Positions 1 to 7,810 of a stretch of 13,829 nt of DNA are shown piece by piece. Position numbers and translations under genes: made by a program. Origin of the DNA: JAFGPJ01 sp964439135 (lineage in GTDB: Bacteria > Planctomycetota > Phycisphaerae > Sedimentisphaerales > Anaerobacaceae). The stretch covers positions 1 to 13,829 of the forward strand of contig CAYTNN010000121.1 of the NCBI GenBank assembly GCA_964439135.1, read 5' to 3'. Under the pieces are notes generated by a model. That model did no database searches. It worked only from the letters and a program-made list of their open reading frames with translations, and had not been told where the DNA came from. Each line of letters starts with the position of its first letter. Position 1 is the stretch's first letter.

Positions 1-2
1 CC

Positions 3-500
3 TTGATGTACAGGCTCGGGTGGGTCTACTACAATTTTCCAGAACTGAGCCAGTCAGACGCCGATTTGCAGGAAATCCATACCGTTCTTTCCTTTCCAAA
101 GGCGATTCCCGGCGGTCTGGTTCCAAGTTACGTTCTTGTGAAGCTCTGGCCGAACAGCAGCAGGTCTTGGGTCGGAGCTCCTCGCTCTGATGGAACTGCA
201 TCCGGCTGGGCGCATATCTTTATGCTGGATTATCCCCTGACGGTAGGTGGTATCCTTCCTGACACTCCTGAGCAGGTCTTGAATCTTCACGCAGAGTTTG
301 TCTACAACGATGGTGTTGGTCCGGGCGGCCAGGATGTCGACCATGATTGGTCGAACGCGGTCTTCGGGATATCAACAGGCTTCGACTTATTAGAGGAGCT
401 CGTCCTGACTCCCGGAATTTATCACCAGATCTCAATGGATAGTTCAGTAAATGACCAGAACGAGACCTGGGCCAACTTAAGTTTGACGTACAAATTCTAA
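3..500 (+). CDS. C-terminal part of a probable outer-membrane beta-barrel protein (5' end outside window)
   Basis: The reading frame is open from the left edge to a TAA at 498-500 (165 residues visible). The first visible codons (TTG, ATG) are probably internal, so the real start lies outside the window. The visible part alternates short hydrophobic/aromatic strands with polar, Gly/Asp/Asn-rich turns. It ends in an alternating strand finishing with Phe (SLTYKF), the usual C-terminal signature of outer-membrane barrels recognised by the BAM machinery. No catalytic motif is visible. The pattern resembles uncharacterised porin-like barrel proteins of diderm bacteria, but I cannot name a family. 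It is the only + strand gene here and converges on the prenyl synthase gene. The function is unknown; the barrel call is an inference from strand pattern and the terminal residue. Confidence 0.6.
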   Translation: MMYRLGWVYYNFPELSQSDADLQEIHTVLSFPKAIPGGLVPSYVLVKLWPNSSRSWVGAPRSDGTASGWAHIFMLDYPLTVGGILPDTPEQVLNLHAEFVYNDGVGPGGQDVDHDWSNAVFGISTGFDLLEELVLTPGIYHQISMDSSVNDQNETWANLSLTYKF

Positions 501-761
501 AACTGCCGAATCATAATAATTTCAGTAAATAAGAACCGATACTACGATTGTCATGATAAGCAGCGAAGATACTGGATTCCCGTTTTCGTGGGAATAACAG
601 CAATGCTTAATCGGTTCTAATTACATAAGTTTGATATCAGTTACCATGTAATCACAAAAGGCCGGTCTTAAAATACCGGCCTTTTTTTGGTTCGTTCTTT
701 CAGGAATTTCCCGCCCATTAATGTCAATCGGAGTGATCCAGGTCCACAGGATAAAATGATA
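501..761. other. Convergent intergenic region with nested inverted repeats
   Basis: This 261-base gap lies between two convergent genes. Besides the terminator at 656-688 it holds a 6-bp hairpin, ATTCCC (576-581) with GGGAAT (590-595). This sits inside a wider 9-bp inverted repeat, AGAACCGAT (532-540) with ATCGGTTCT (610-618). No open frame of note was found. It is probably the 3' untranslated region of the + strand gene; a small RNA released from it is possible but unsupported. Confidence 0.4.
656..688 (+). terminator. Strong intrinsic terminator, probably bidirectional
   Basis: An 11-bp perfect stem pairs AAAAGGCCGGT (656-666) with ACCGGCCTTTT (675-685) around an 8-base loop, and seven T residues (682-688) follow. 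It lies 155 bases after the stop of the + strand barrel gene. Read on the - strand the stem is followed by only four T residues, but it is placed about 75 bases after the stop of the prenyl synthase gene, so it can plausibly end both convergent transcripts. Confidence 0.9.
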
Positions 762-1781
762 TCAAGATACTCTGCCGGCCATAAATTCCGCTGTTTCAAT
801 CAAGGCATCTTTAGCATCGTTTTGCTTTAGGCCGGCTAATGCCTGTTTCGCGGCAGCGACAAACTCTCTCGCCCGACCACGTGCATATTCCAAACTGCCG
901 TATCGGCCCAGCATCTCTATCAGAGCATTTTTATCATATTGTGCATTTCTTTTATCGAGAAACGAATTTATGATCGTGTTTTTTTCACTCTCATCCACTG
1001 CATTGAGCAGATGTATTACAGCCAGAGTCAACTTGTGTTTATCCACATCGCTGCCGAGCGTTTTGCCCGTTTTGCTTTCGTCGCCGACGATATCGAGTAA
1101 ATCATCGGTAATTTGAAACGCGATGCCGGCATTCAGGCCGAAATCTGCTAATGACTTGATCTGGGATTCGCCGGCTCCGGCTAATTGGCCGCCAAGGTAA
1201 CAGGAACTGCTAAAAAGAACAGCACTCTTTTCAGTGATAACGTCCAGATATTCCGCTTCGCTTAATTGCCAGCAATGTTTCTGGACGACCTGTCTTAATT
1301 CTCCTTCGCAGAGCCGAACCGCAGCAGCGGCAATTACGTTGGCCACCTGCGATTCAAGCTCGGCACACATTTTGAAAACGCGGCTTAATAAGAAATCACC
1401 CAACAACACAGCGGACTCGTTACCCCAGAGACTATTGATTGTCGGCAATCCACGCCGTTGTTTGCCTTCGTCTATCACGTCATCGTGTAACAGCGTGGCG
1501 TTGTGAATCATCTCAACAATCGCTGCAACTCTAATGTGATTGTCTGTGATTTTACCACAGCAGCGACCGGCGAGCAAAACCAGGCCCGGACGAATCATCT
1601 TTCCGCTGCGACTGCTGATATGTTCGAGCAATTCGTTAATATCTCCAGCCTTCGCCGGTGCGGTCAATTGCTCGTTAATCAGGTTTCTGACCTTGCTTAG
1701 CTGCTCACCGATCAGCCTGAAGGCCGGGACTTTGTCTTGTGGGGCCCAAGCTGATATGTCGGTATGTGTCGGTGACTGCAT
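762..1781 (-). CDS. Long-chain all-trans polyprenyl diphosphate synthase
   Basis: 339 residues, normal length for the family (IspB/HepT/octaprenyl synthase type). It condenses isopentenyl diphosphate onto an allylic primer to make the side chain of quinones or a related polyprenyl chain, in the cytosol. Visible motifs: GKMIRP near residues 60-65 (diphosphate-binding Lys and Arg), first Asp-rich motif DDVID at 100-104 followed by QRRG, TEKSA around 183-187, and second Asp-rich motif DDLLD at 226-230 followed by GDESKTGK. The residue five before the first Asp motif is Ala95. A small residue there fits a medium- or long-chain product rather than farnesyl or geranylgeranyl diphosphate. The start is ATG at 1781; AGGA lies only two bases upstream, so the ribosome binding site is poor. 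It is the last gene of the - strand series. The exact chain length cannot be read from sequence. Confidence 0.93.
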   Translation of the reverse strand: MQSPTHTDISAWAPQDKVPAFRLIGEQLSKVRNLINEQLTAPAKAGDINELLEHISSRSGKMIRPGLVLLAGRCCGKITDNHIRVAAIVEMIHNATLLHDDVIDEGKQRRGLPTINSLWGNESAVLLGDFLLSRVFKMCAELESQVANVIAAAAVRLCEGELRQVVQKHCWQLSEAEYLDVITEKSAVLFSSSCYLGGQLAGAGESQIKSLADFGLNAGIAFQITDDLLDIVGDESKTGKTLGSDVDKHKLTLAVIHLLNAVDESEKNTIINSFLDKRNAQYDKNALIEMLGRYGSLEYARGRAREFVAAAKQALAGLKQNDAKDALIETAEFMAGRVS

Positions 1782-1790
1782 AGTCCTAAG

Positions 1791-1891
1791 AATTGACTAT
1801 TTTCTATTGAATATTGACTATTGAAAGGTTGGAACGCACCGGCAAAACGCTTAGATGCGAATAGTCAATAGTCATTTGTCAATAGTCAATT
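1791..1891. repeat. Nested inverted repeats built on ATTGACTAT
   Basis: Four perfect copies of a 9-base word occur within about 100 bases: ATTGACTAT at 1792-1800 and 1813-1821, and its complement ATAGTCAAT at 1861-1869 and 1882-1890. The outer pair extends to a perfect 10-bp inverted repeat (1791-1800 with 1882-1891), and the inner pair also to 10 bp (1813-1822 with 1860-1869). Partial copies (TATTGA, AGTCAT) lie between. The rightmost copy overlaps the stop codon of the ilvE-type gene (1886-1888). The - strand RNA could fold into a two-step cruciform-like hairpin. Function unknown. Confidence 0.75.
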
Positions 1892-2755
1892 ATTCTCCTT
1901 TCCGTGAGCGTATTCGAAGAATTTTTTTCTCAGCAGGCTTGTAATCGGTCCGGGCTTGCCGTCGCCGATAATTCTTCCGTCGACATTGACAATCCCTATG
2001 ACCTCGGCAGCGGTACCGGTGAGGAAAAACTCATCGCAGACATATAAATCAAATCTCGTGAGATTTTTTTCAACGACCTGAATGTTCTCTTCTTTGGCCA
2101 GTTTGATAACAATACTTCGTGTGATTCCAGGCAGTGCTCCGGCTTCTGCCGGCGGTGTATAAATTATGCCGTCTTTAACAATAAGAACATTGTCGCCACT
2201 GGCCTCGGCAACATATCCTTCGTGGTTATACATTATCGCTTCAGGCACATCGTTGTCGAGCGCTTCGATCTTGGCTAGGATGTTGTTGAGGTAGTTCATG
2301 GTCTTGGCCTGAGGCGGAATCGCCAGAGGATGGTTGCGAACCGTTGTCGCACTGATAATCCTCATCCCCTTCTCATAAAGCTCCTCGGGATAAAGCTGGA
2401 TGCTGTCAGCAATGATGTATATGCAACTATTTTTACAGACAAAGGGATTCAACCCGAGCGTTCCCACTCCCCGGGTCACAACCAGCCGGATATAACCATC
2501 GGTAATACTGTTGGCCTCGACGGTCTCTTCGACTGCACCGGCCAGCTCGCTATGGCTTATCGCGACCGTTAGACGAATCGCCTTGGCCGATTCATAAAGC
2601 CTTTTGATATGGGCGTCCAGCTCAAAGATCCTGCTGTTATAAACACGAATGCCCTCGAAGACGCCGTCGCCGTAGAGCAGGCCGTGATCAAAAACAGTGA
2701 TTTTTGCGTCTTCCCGGTCAACAAGTTTGCCATTCAGCCAAATTTTTAGTGCCAT
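1886..2755 (-). CDS. ilvE: Branched-chain amino acid aminotransferase (PLP fold type IV)
   Basis: 289 residues, normal for prokaryotic class IV aminotransferases. It exchanges the amino group between Val, Leu or Ile and 2-oxoglutarate using pyridoxal phosphate, in the cytosol. Visible: YGDGVFEGIR near 28-37 (substrate-side loop), the expected Schiff-base Lys151 in the QAKTMNYLNN segment, Glu184 in YVAEASGDN (contacts the PLP pyridine ring), LPGITR at 208-213 and TGTAAEV at 246-252 (phosphate-binding and specificity loops). The LPGITR/TGTAAE pair favours branched-chain aminotransferase over D-alanine aminotransferase or 4-amino-4-deoxychorismate lyase, though I cannot fully exclude a relative with other substrates. 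ATG start with AAGGA seven bases upstream. It starts 26 bases after the lolD-type stop, so it is likely co-transcribed. The stop codon lies inside the inverted repeats at 1791-1891. Confidence 0.92.
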   Translation of the reverse strand: MALKIWLNGKLVDREDAKITVFDHGLLYGDGVFEGIRVYNSRIFELDAHIKRLYESAKAIRLTVAISHSELAGAVEETVEANSITDGYIRLVVTRGVGTLGLNPFVCKNSCIYIIADSIQLYPEELYEKGMRIISATTVRNHPLAIPPQAKTMNYLNNILAKIEALDNDVPEAIMYNHEGYVAEASGDNVLIVKDGIIYTPPAEAGALPGITRSIVIKLAKEENIQVVEKNLTRFDLYVCDEFFLTGTAAEVIGIVNVDGRIIGDGKPGPITSLLRKKFFEYAHGKENN

Positions 2756-2781
2756 AGATTTTTCCTTATCAACTGCACAAG

Positions 2782-3498
2782 TTACAAGTTATTCGAGTTC
2801 TTGTGCTCTATTTTTCCATCGACCAATGTTACTGTTCGTCCGGCTCTTTGTGCAATCCTTTCATCGTGGGTAACCATTACAATTGTCTGGCCGGCCCGGT
2901 TCAGTGCCTCAAGAACGTCCAAGATACCATTTCCTGTGGCAGAGTCAAGATTTCCTGTCGGCTCGTCGGCTAAAAGCAGTCTCGGCTCATTCATCAAGGC
3001 CCTGCCGATGGCCACTCTTTGCCTTTCCCCGCCGGAGAGCTGATAAGGTTTATGCTTAATCCTTTCAGCCAGACCCATTTGGGCCAGCACTTCCTTCGCC
3101 CGGTTTTTCGCCTGTCTTCGGCACGCAAACCAGCCTATTATGCTTTTGCTCGTCATCGCCGGCAGAAAAACGTTCTCCAGCACGCTTAATTCGTCCAATA
3201 GATGGTAAAACTGAAAAACAAATCCCACCATTCTGTTGCGGAATCTATTAAGTTCGCTGGCCCTAAACCGGCTCAAGTCTCGTTTTTCAAACGTAACAAC
3301 GCCGCTGGTCGGCTTATCCAGTGCTCCCAAGATGTGCAATAGCGTGCTCTTGCCGCTGCCGGAGGCCCCGATGATTGCTACAAATTCGCCCTTTTTAACG
3401 TTCAAATTGACGCCTTTGAGCACTTGGACTTTGGTAGCACCCATCCGATAAGATTTGTGTAGTCCTTCAGCTTTTAATATGAAATCATCTTTACTCAT
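2782..3498 (-). CDS. lolD: LolD-type ABC transporter ATP-binding protein
   Basis: 238 residues, the usual size for the LolD/MacB-N/FtsE group of ATPases that pair with FtsX-fold permeases. It hydrolyses ATP on the cytoplasmic face to drive the permease pair. Visible in order: Walker A GASGSGKST at 44-52, Q-loop Gln96 in FVFQF, signature LSGGERQ at 154-160, Walker B with catalytic Glu179 (LLADEPTGNLDS follows), and H-loop His211 (MVTHDE). The FVFQFYHLLDELSVLENV stretch and the TGNLDS D-loop are typical of the LolD/MacB subfamily. ATG lies six bases after the stop of the upstream permease gene with no clear Shine-Dalgarno site, so translational coupling is likely. With the two permeases just upstream it makes a complete ABC unit. 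MacB-like export of another substrate is the main alternative, but no membrane-fusion protein gene is nearby. Confidence 0.88.
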   Translation of the reverse strand: MSKDDFILKAEGLHKSYRMGATKVQVLKGVNLNVKKGEFVAIIGASGSGKSTLLHILGALDKPTSGVVTFEKRDLSRFRASELNRFRNRMVGFVFQFYHLLDELSVLENVFLPAMTSKSIIGWFACRRQAKNRAKEVLAQMGLAERIKHKPYQLSGGERQRVAIGRALMNEPRLLLADEPTGNLDSATGNGILDVLEALNRAGQTIVMVTHDERIAQRAGRTVTLVDGKIEHKNSNNL

Positions 3499-3504
3499 AA
3501 TCGT

Positions 3505-4851
3505 TTATAATTGACCAACCTGCAAAGTCTCCACTGGTTTTTTTCTTGCCGCCTGCAGGCTCGGTATAAGTGCGCCGATCAGGCACGCAACTATCGCCGA
3601 AACGGCAATGATTGCCAGAATCTTAAACTCGACCTTGTTTGGAATATCGCCTATAGCATAAATCGTTCTGTCCCAAAGTTGAAAGCCAAAATGCTTAAAA
3701 AGCCAGTCTTCTATCGGGTTTATTTTCAGCAGGAAGACCCAGCCGGCCAATAAACCTACGCCTGACCCGATTATGCCTATCAGGAAGGCATAATCTGAAA
3801 ACAATTCGATAATATCGACGTTCGAAACACCTATGCTCTTCAGTATCCCGATGTCTTTACTCTTATGGCTGATAATCATATAAAAAACAACCAAAACAAT
3901 AAAGACAGTCGTAATTCCCACAAAACCAAACAGGACGCTCATCTCCGTCTGTTCATTCTCCATTGGTGCGATGGACGCACGCCTGTATTGTTTCCAGCTT
4001 TGGACGGTGACCGTATCCAGCGAGTATGCTTGTATTTCGCCGGCCTTGTCCTGCCTGAATTTTTGCCACAATGACTGTACTTTTTCGCATCCTGACTGGA
4101 TTTTAACATCCGGCTTGAACCGTATGTGGAGCCGGGAAGCCCTTTTAGTTGATCCCGCCATACCGCAGAGCAGTTGAGCTTCCTCAAACGGCAAATAAAT
4201 TATTGAGCCATCAACCCGCGGCAGGCCGGTGCTCGATTGGTCGCTAAAGTAAAAAGTTTTCGTGTTGACCATATCCGTACCCGCCTGGGCCAGGGCGCCC
4301 CTCGCGGTCAAAGGGAAGCAGCTTATCGAATAGGGTATCCGGGGCAGGCTGGCTACACTAAGATATCGGCTATTGGTGTCTTGAAGGAGCATAAAGTCAC
4401 CTAAAACGCATCCGGCCAGGTTAGCGTCATTCGCAATCTCAAATGTTCCGGACACATCGTCCTTATGGTAATACAGGGTATCTCCGAAGCCGGTCGCCTG
4501 GCTATGCCTGACCGGATCGATCCCCATAATTTCAGCGATGTCGTCTTGATCTGAGCCTCTGCGTCTTTTTAGTGCAAAGCTTTTTATCGTCGGCGAAACG
4601 GCCTCGACAAAATCCTGCTGCTCTAATAACTTTACAAAATCTTCGTAGTACGCGAAACCAACCAACGATTCGGTCCCGACGACGCAGTCACCTGCGAAGC
4701 GATGATTTTTTTCTTTGAATTCATTTACAAGCCCCGCCATGACGGTCATCACCACGACAACGATAAAGACGCAAAGCGCGACCGCCAGCACCGCAAAATA
4801 CGTGATTCGGCGTTTCAATAAATACCTGGTTGCGAGAATAATTTTGTACAT
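3505..4851 (-). CDS. FtsX-fold ABC permease, LolC/LolE-like (second of a pair)
   Basis: 448 residues with the LolC/E/MacB permease plan: a short cytoplasmic start with RYLLKRR, one membrane helix at about 17-40, a periplasmic domain at about 41-300, then three membrane helices at about 305-327, 350-375 and 409-434. The loop after helix 2 reads SHKSKDIGILKSIG; a charged segment followed by an I-L-K/R-x-x-G pattern is the coupling helix of this family that touches the ATPase. It shares clear signature positions with the upstream permease: an N-x-I-E-x-W segment, FG-x-x-LW, IPN-x-V and a terminal GxLIPxxxAARxKPV. The two are therefore paralogs and probable heterodimer partners, as LolC and LolE are. 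Likely role: extracting lipoproteins from the inner membrane for delivery to the outer membrane. Which one corresponds to LolC or LolE cannot be told from sequence alone. It starts 46 bases after the previous stop with only a weak GAG upstream. Confidence 0.82.
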   Translation of the reverse strand: MYKIILATRYLLKRRITYFAVLAVALCVFIVVVVMTVMAGLVNEFKEKNHRFAGDCVVGTESLVGFAYYEDFVKLLEQQDFVEAVSPTIKSFALKRRRGSDQDDIAEIMGIDPVRHSQATGFGDTLYYHKDDVSGTFEIANDANLAGCVLGDFMLLQDTNSRYLSVASLPRIPYSISCFPLTARGALAQAGTDMVNTKTFYFSDQSSTGLPRVDGSIIYLPFEEAQLLCGMAGSTKRASRLHIRFKPDVKIQSGCEKVQSLWQKFRQDKAGEIQAYSLDTVTVQSWKQYRRASIAPMENEQTEMSVLFGFVGITTVFIVLVVFYMIISHKSKDIGILKSIGVSNVDIIELFSDYAFLIGIIGSGVGLLAGWVFLLKINPIEDWLFKHFGFQLWDRTIYAIGDIPNKVEFKILAIIAVSAIVACLIGALIPSLQAARKKPVETLQVGQL

Positions 4852-4897
4852 AGTCTCGTCACATAGGAATTTCGGAAATCTTTTTTTCGTTTTTTAG

Positions 4898-6244
4898 CTA
4901 TTCGTATCGCAGGATATTAACAGGTTTTGTTCTCGCCGCGACGATGGCCGGTATCAGCGTTCCTATCGCTGCTGCTATAATTGCCAGCAATACAATACGC
5001 ATGGCCCAGGGCCAGTTCACTTCGTTGGGTATCTTACTGAATAAATACACGCTGCTTTTCCAGAGCTTCAATCCGAATATTATTCTTATCCAGTTTTCAA
5101 TCGTATTGACATTTTTTGTGATAACGTACCCGAGGACTGCTCCGAAGCCCGAGCCGACCGCCCCGACACAGGCGCCGAAACCGACAAAAACTAACGCTAC
5201 TGAGCTGCTTGTTGCCCCGCAGCTTTTGATAATCGCGATATCCTTTTGCTTGAGCCTGACTATCATATAAAATATGCAAAAGACCAGCAGAACAACGCCG
5301 AAGCTGACGACCCCAAAGATCAACAGCAACACTCCCATTTGTTTCTCATACGCGGCGATATATCGACTTTGCAACTGTCTGGCTGTGTTGATAGCAGTTG
5401 ATGTCATCAGGTACGGATCTGCGTCAAGCTGTTCCTGAACAAATGTTCGCCATATACCACGTATCACAGCCAGAGCTACATCCGTATCGGTATTATCTGC
5501 AAGCTTGATAAGGATCTGGCTGGCGACCGGTGATTCTACATCAGGGTACAAGGTTCTGCGCAGCTTCTCGATTGGCAGATACACGCAGCCGCTGTCGAAT
5601 TGATAGACTCCCGTTTCGATAATATCCGCAATGGCGAATGTCATGACCTGTCTCTTGAAATCCGGCCTCGAACCGTCCTCGCTGTTTTGCCCTTTAACGG
5701 TTCCTGTAGTCAGAACAACGGTCCCGCCGAGCATCTTCTCAGCGGCGTCGTAATCATACTCATCCGTCTGCTCGTCAGGTTCGCCCAGCACACCAATCCC
5801 TACGAATCCGCCGGTTTCTTCCGGAGAATCCGGGACATTGAAAGATGGCTCACCTGCGGATTTGCCCTGCCTGCGCAAAAACCGGGCAAATCCCGTCACT
5901 TTCGCTCTACCGGCCGGCTCAATCCCCCAGACTTCCACTGCCCGCACGTTGCCCCTGCCCAAGTGCAGCAGACCGTAACCCGATATCATTGCCGTTGCCG
6001 CCTCGACTGATTCCGTTTGCTCGAGGCGCTCAATCAGCAGCGGGTATTTCTCAAATGTCATCGGTGAACTCAGGACAACATCGCCGACCGCCTCGACGGC
6101 CGCTCGTTCGAATGTATCGATGAAACCGGTAAACAGGCTTGCGACAACTATCAGCAGCGACACGGAAAGAGCGACTGCGGCAATACTCAGGAAAACGATT
6201 TTTCTCTTACGCAGATATCGCAGCCACAGGAATAATTTAAGCAT
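4898..6244 (-). CDS. FtsX-fold ABC permease, LolC/LolE-like (first of a pair)
   Basis: 448 residues, exactly the length of the next permease. Membrane helices at about 16-40, 303-328, 348-376 and 412-436 surround a periplasmic domain at about 41-300. RYLRKRK at the start and RLKQKDIAIIKSCGA after helix 2 (coupling helix) match the LolC/E/FtsX family. The terminal GTLIPAIVAARTKPVNILRYE-like end is also typical (last residues NILRYE). The periplasmic domain carries an acidic stretch near 155-168 (EPDEQTDEYDYD) that I do not see in the partner, so the two halves may do different jobs, as the Hook and Pad of LolC and LolE do. It starts 72 bases after the lysS stop, with no good Shine-Dalgarno site. 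Adjacency of lysS to lol genes is, from memory, also seen in some deltaproteobacteria. Substrate assignment is inferred from family and context, not shown. Confidence 0.82.
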   Translation of the reverse strand: MLKLFLWLRYLRKRKIVFLSIAAVALSVSLLIVVASLFTGFIDTFERAAVEAVGDVVLSSPMTFEKYPLLIERLEQTESVEAATAMISGYGLLHLGRGNVRAVEVWGIEPAGRAKVTGFARFLRRQGKSAGEPSFNVPDSPEETGGFVGIGVLGEPDEQTDEYDYDAAEKMLGGTVVLTTGTVKGQNSEDGSRPDFKRQVMTFAIADIIETGVYQFDSGCVYLPIEKLRRTLYPDVESPVASQILIKLADNTDTDVALAVIRGIWRTFVQEQLDADPYLMTSTAINTARQLQSRYIAAYEKQMGVLLLIFGVVSFGVVLLVFCIFYMIVRLKQKDIAIIKSCGATSSSVALVFVGFGACVGAVGSGFGAVLGYVITKNVNTIENWIRIIFGLKLWKSSVYLFSKIPNEVNWPWAMRIVLLAIIAAAIGTLIPAIVAARTKPVNILRYE

Positions 6245-6316
6245 AGTATTAATCGTCAGTACTTAGTCGTCTATATAACCTCACGTTTTACGTGGTGTAT
6301 TATGCGGGATTAAGTC

Positions 6317-7768
6317 CTAAGTTTTTGCAGGTCTTAGAAGAGGAAACAGCACCACGTCACGGATACTTTCAGCACCGGTAAGCACCATTATCAACCTGTC
6401 GATTCCGATCCCCAGTCCGCCGGCCGGAGGCATGCCGTATTTCAGTGCCGCTATAAAATCGCTGTCCATAGTCGCCATAGTATCTTCCTGTCCGCGAAGC
6501 TGGATATGGAAGTTTTCTTCCTGTACTGCCGGGTCATTCAATTCGGTATAGGCGTTTGCCAGTTCCATTCTGCCGATAAATAATTCGAAACGTTCGGCGT
6601 ATTTCGGATCGTCTTTCTTACGTTTCGTTAAGGGACACAACTGAGCCGGATAATCTATCACAAAAGTCGGATTGACAAGATTATTCTCAACGGTAGTCTC
6701 AAAAACTTCGTTGACAATTACCACATTGTCCATGTCCGCTTCGTCCAGTTCGAGCTGTCTGGCTTTTGCTCTGACGGCTTCTATGTTATCTATATCACAG
6801 CCGCCGTATTCTTTCAGCAGGTCTGCGTATTTGGCCCGCCTCCAGGGCCGGGCGAAATCAATCGTGAATTCCCCGAACTGGATTTGTTTTCCGCTGCCGT
6901 GTTTTTCCAGGCAAAGCGACACGACCTCCTCGGTCAGATCCATCATCACATTGTAATCAGCGTACGCCTGGTACACTTCTATCATGGTGAATTCCGGATT
7001 GTGCTGCCGGCTGAGTCCTTCGTTGCGGAAATTACGGTTTATCTCGAAGACCTTTTCCATTCCGCCGACGAGCAGCCTTTTTAAAAACAGTTCCGGTGAA
7101 ATCCGCAGGAATAAATCCATATCCAGGCTGTTATGGTGCGTGATAAAAGGCTTGGCCGCGGCTCCGCCGGCAATGGTTTGCATCATCGGCGTTTCAACTT
7201 CCAGGAAGCCTCTGGAAACGAGAAAATCGCGAATAGTCGTAACGATGGCGCTGCGTGTCTTGAATCGCTCCATCACTTCGGGATTGGCCCACAAGTCTAC
7301 GTATCTCTGCCTGTAGCGCTGGTCAATATCCGCCAGACCGTGAAATTTCTCCGGAGTGGGCAGCAGGCATTTGCTCAGTAGAACGACCTTGTCGACCCAG
7401 ATTGTGATTTCACCTGTTTTGGTCTTGCCCAACTGGCCGGTGGCCCCGATGATGTCGCCAAGCTCGAACAATTTAACTAATTCCCACTGCTCGGCCAGCA
7501 GCTTTTTACTCAAGCCGACCTGAATGGTCCCGCTACGATCGCGCAACGTCATAAAAATCAGCTTGCCAATATCCCTGAGAAGCACGATCCTGCCGGCACA
7601 ATTCGCCTTTTGTGTCGTGTCGTCATCTTTAAATCCGCTCTTGACATCTTCAGCCGGCTCGGCGCCCTGATATCTATTGCCGTAAGGCTCGATGCCCAAC
7701 TCTTTAATCCGGGACAGCTTTTCCTGTCTTTGCCGTTCAAACTTGCTTACATCTTCTGCCTTTGACAA
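6317..7768 (-). CDS. lysS: Lysyl-tRNA synthetase, class II
   Basis: 483 residues, slightly shorter than the roughly 505 of E. coli LysS. It charges tRNA-Lys with lysine in the cytosol. An N-terminal OB-fold anticodon-binding domain spans about 55-135 (core CAGRIVLLRDIGKLIFMTLRD). The class II catalytic core follows: motif 1 around 176-196, motif 2 around 241-264 (FEINRNFRNEG, then HNPEFTMIE), and motif 3 around 449-480 (GGLGIGIDRL with the ATP-binding Arg458, ending VLFPLLRP). The start is TTG at 7766-7768: AGGTG lies seven bases upstream and the next in-frame ATG falls inside the OB fold, so TTG is well supported. It follows the protease gene by 42 bases and precedes the permease genes by 72, and is likely co-transcribed with both. 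Confidence 0.97.
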   Translation of the reverse strand: MSKAEDVSKFERQRQEKLSRIKELGIEPYGNRYQGAEPAEDVKSGFKDDDTTQKANCAGRIVLLRDIGKLIFMTLRDRSGTIQVGLSKKLLAEQWELVKLFELGDIIGATGQLGKTKTGEITIWVDKVVLLSKCLLPTPEKFHGLADIDQRYRQRYVDLWANPEVMERFKTRSAIVTTIRDFLVSRGFLEVETPMMQTIAGGAAAKPFITHHNSLDMDLFLRISPELFLKRLLVGGMEKVFEINRNFRNEGLSRQHNPEFTMIEVYQAYADYNVMMDLTEEVVSLCLEKHGSGKQIQFGEFTIDFARPWRRAKYADLLKEYGGCDIDNIEAVRAKARQLELDEADMDNVVIVNEVFETTVENNLVNPTFVIDYPAQLCPLTKRKKDDPKYAERFELFIGRMELANAYTELNDPAVQEENFHIQLRGQEDTMATMDSDFIAALKYGMPPAGGLGIGIDRLIMVLTGAESIRDVVLFPLLRPAKT

Positions 7769-7810
7769 ATCAATACACCTGTAAAAAATGAAAAGTTATC
7801 GACACAAAAA

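Noticed and set aside
3939..4187. Opposite-strand and overlapping open frames within the real genes (for example inside the permease, lysS and protease genes)
   Set aside because: They lie inside genes with clear conserved motifs, have unnatural compositions and lack ribosome binding sites and family signatures.
6282..6294. CACGT-TTT-ACGTG hairpin between lysS and the first permease as a terminator
   Set aside because: The stem is only 5 bp and no T run follows on the - strand. The genes look co-transcribed, so termination here is unlikely.
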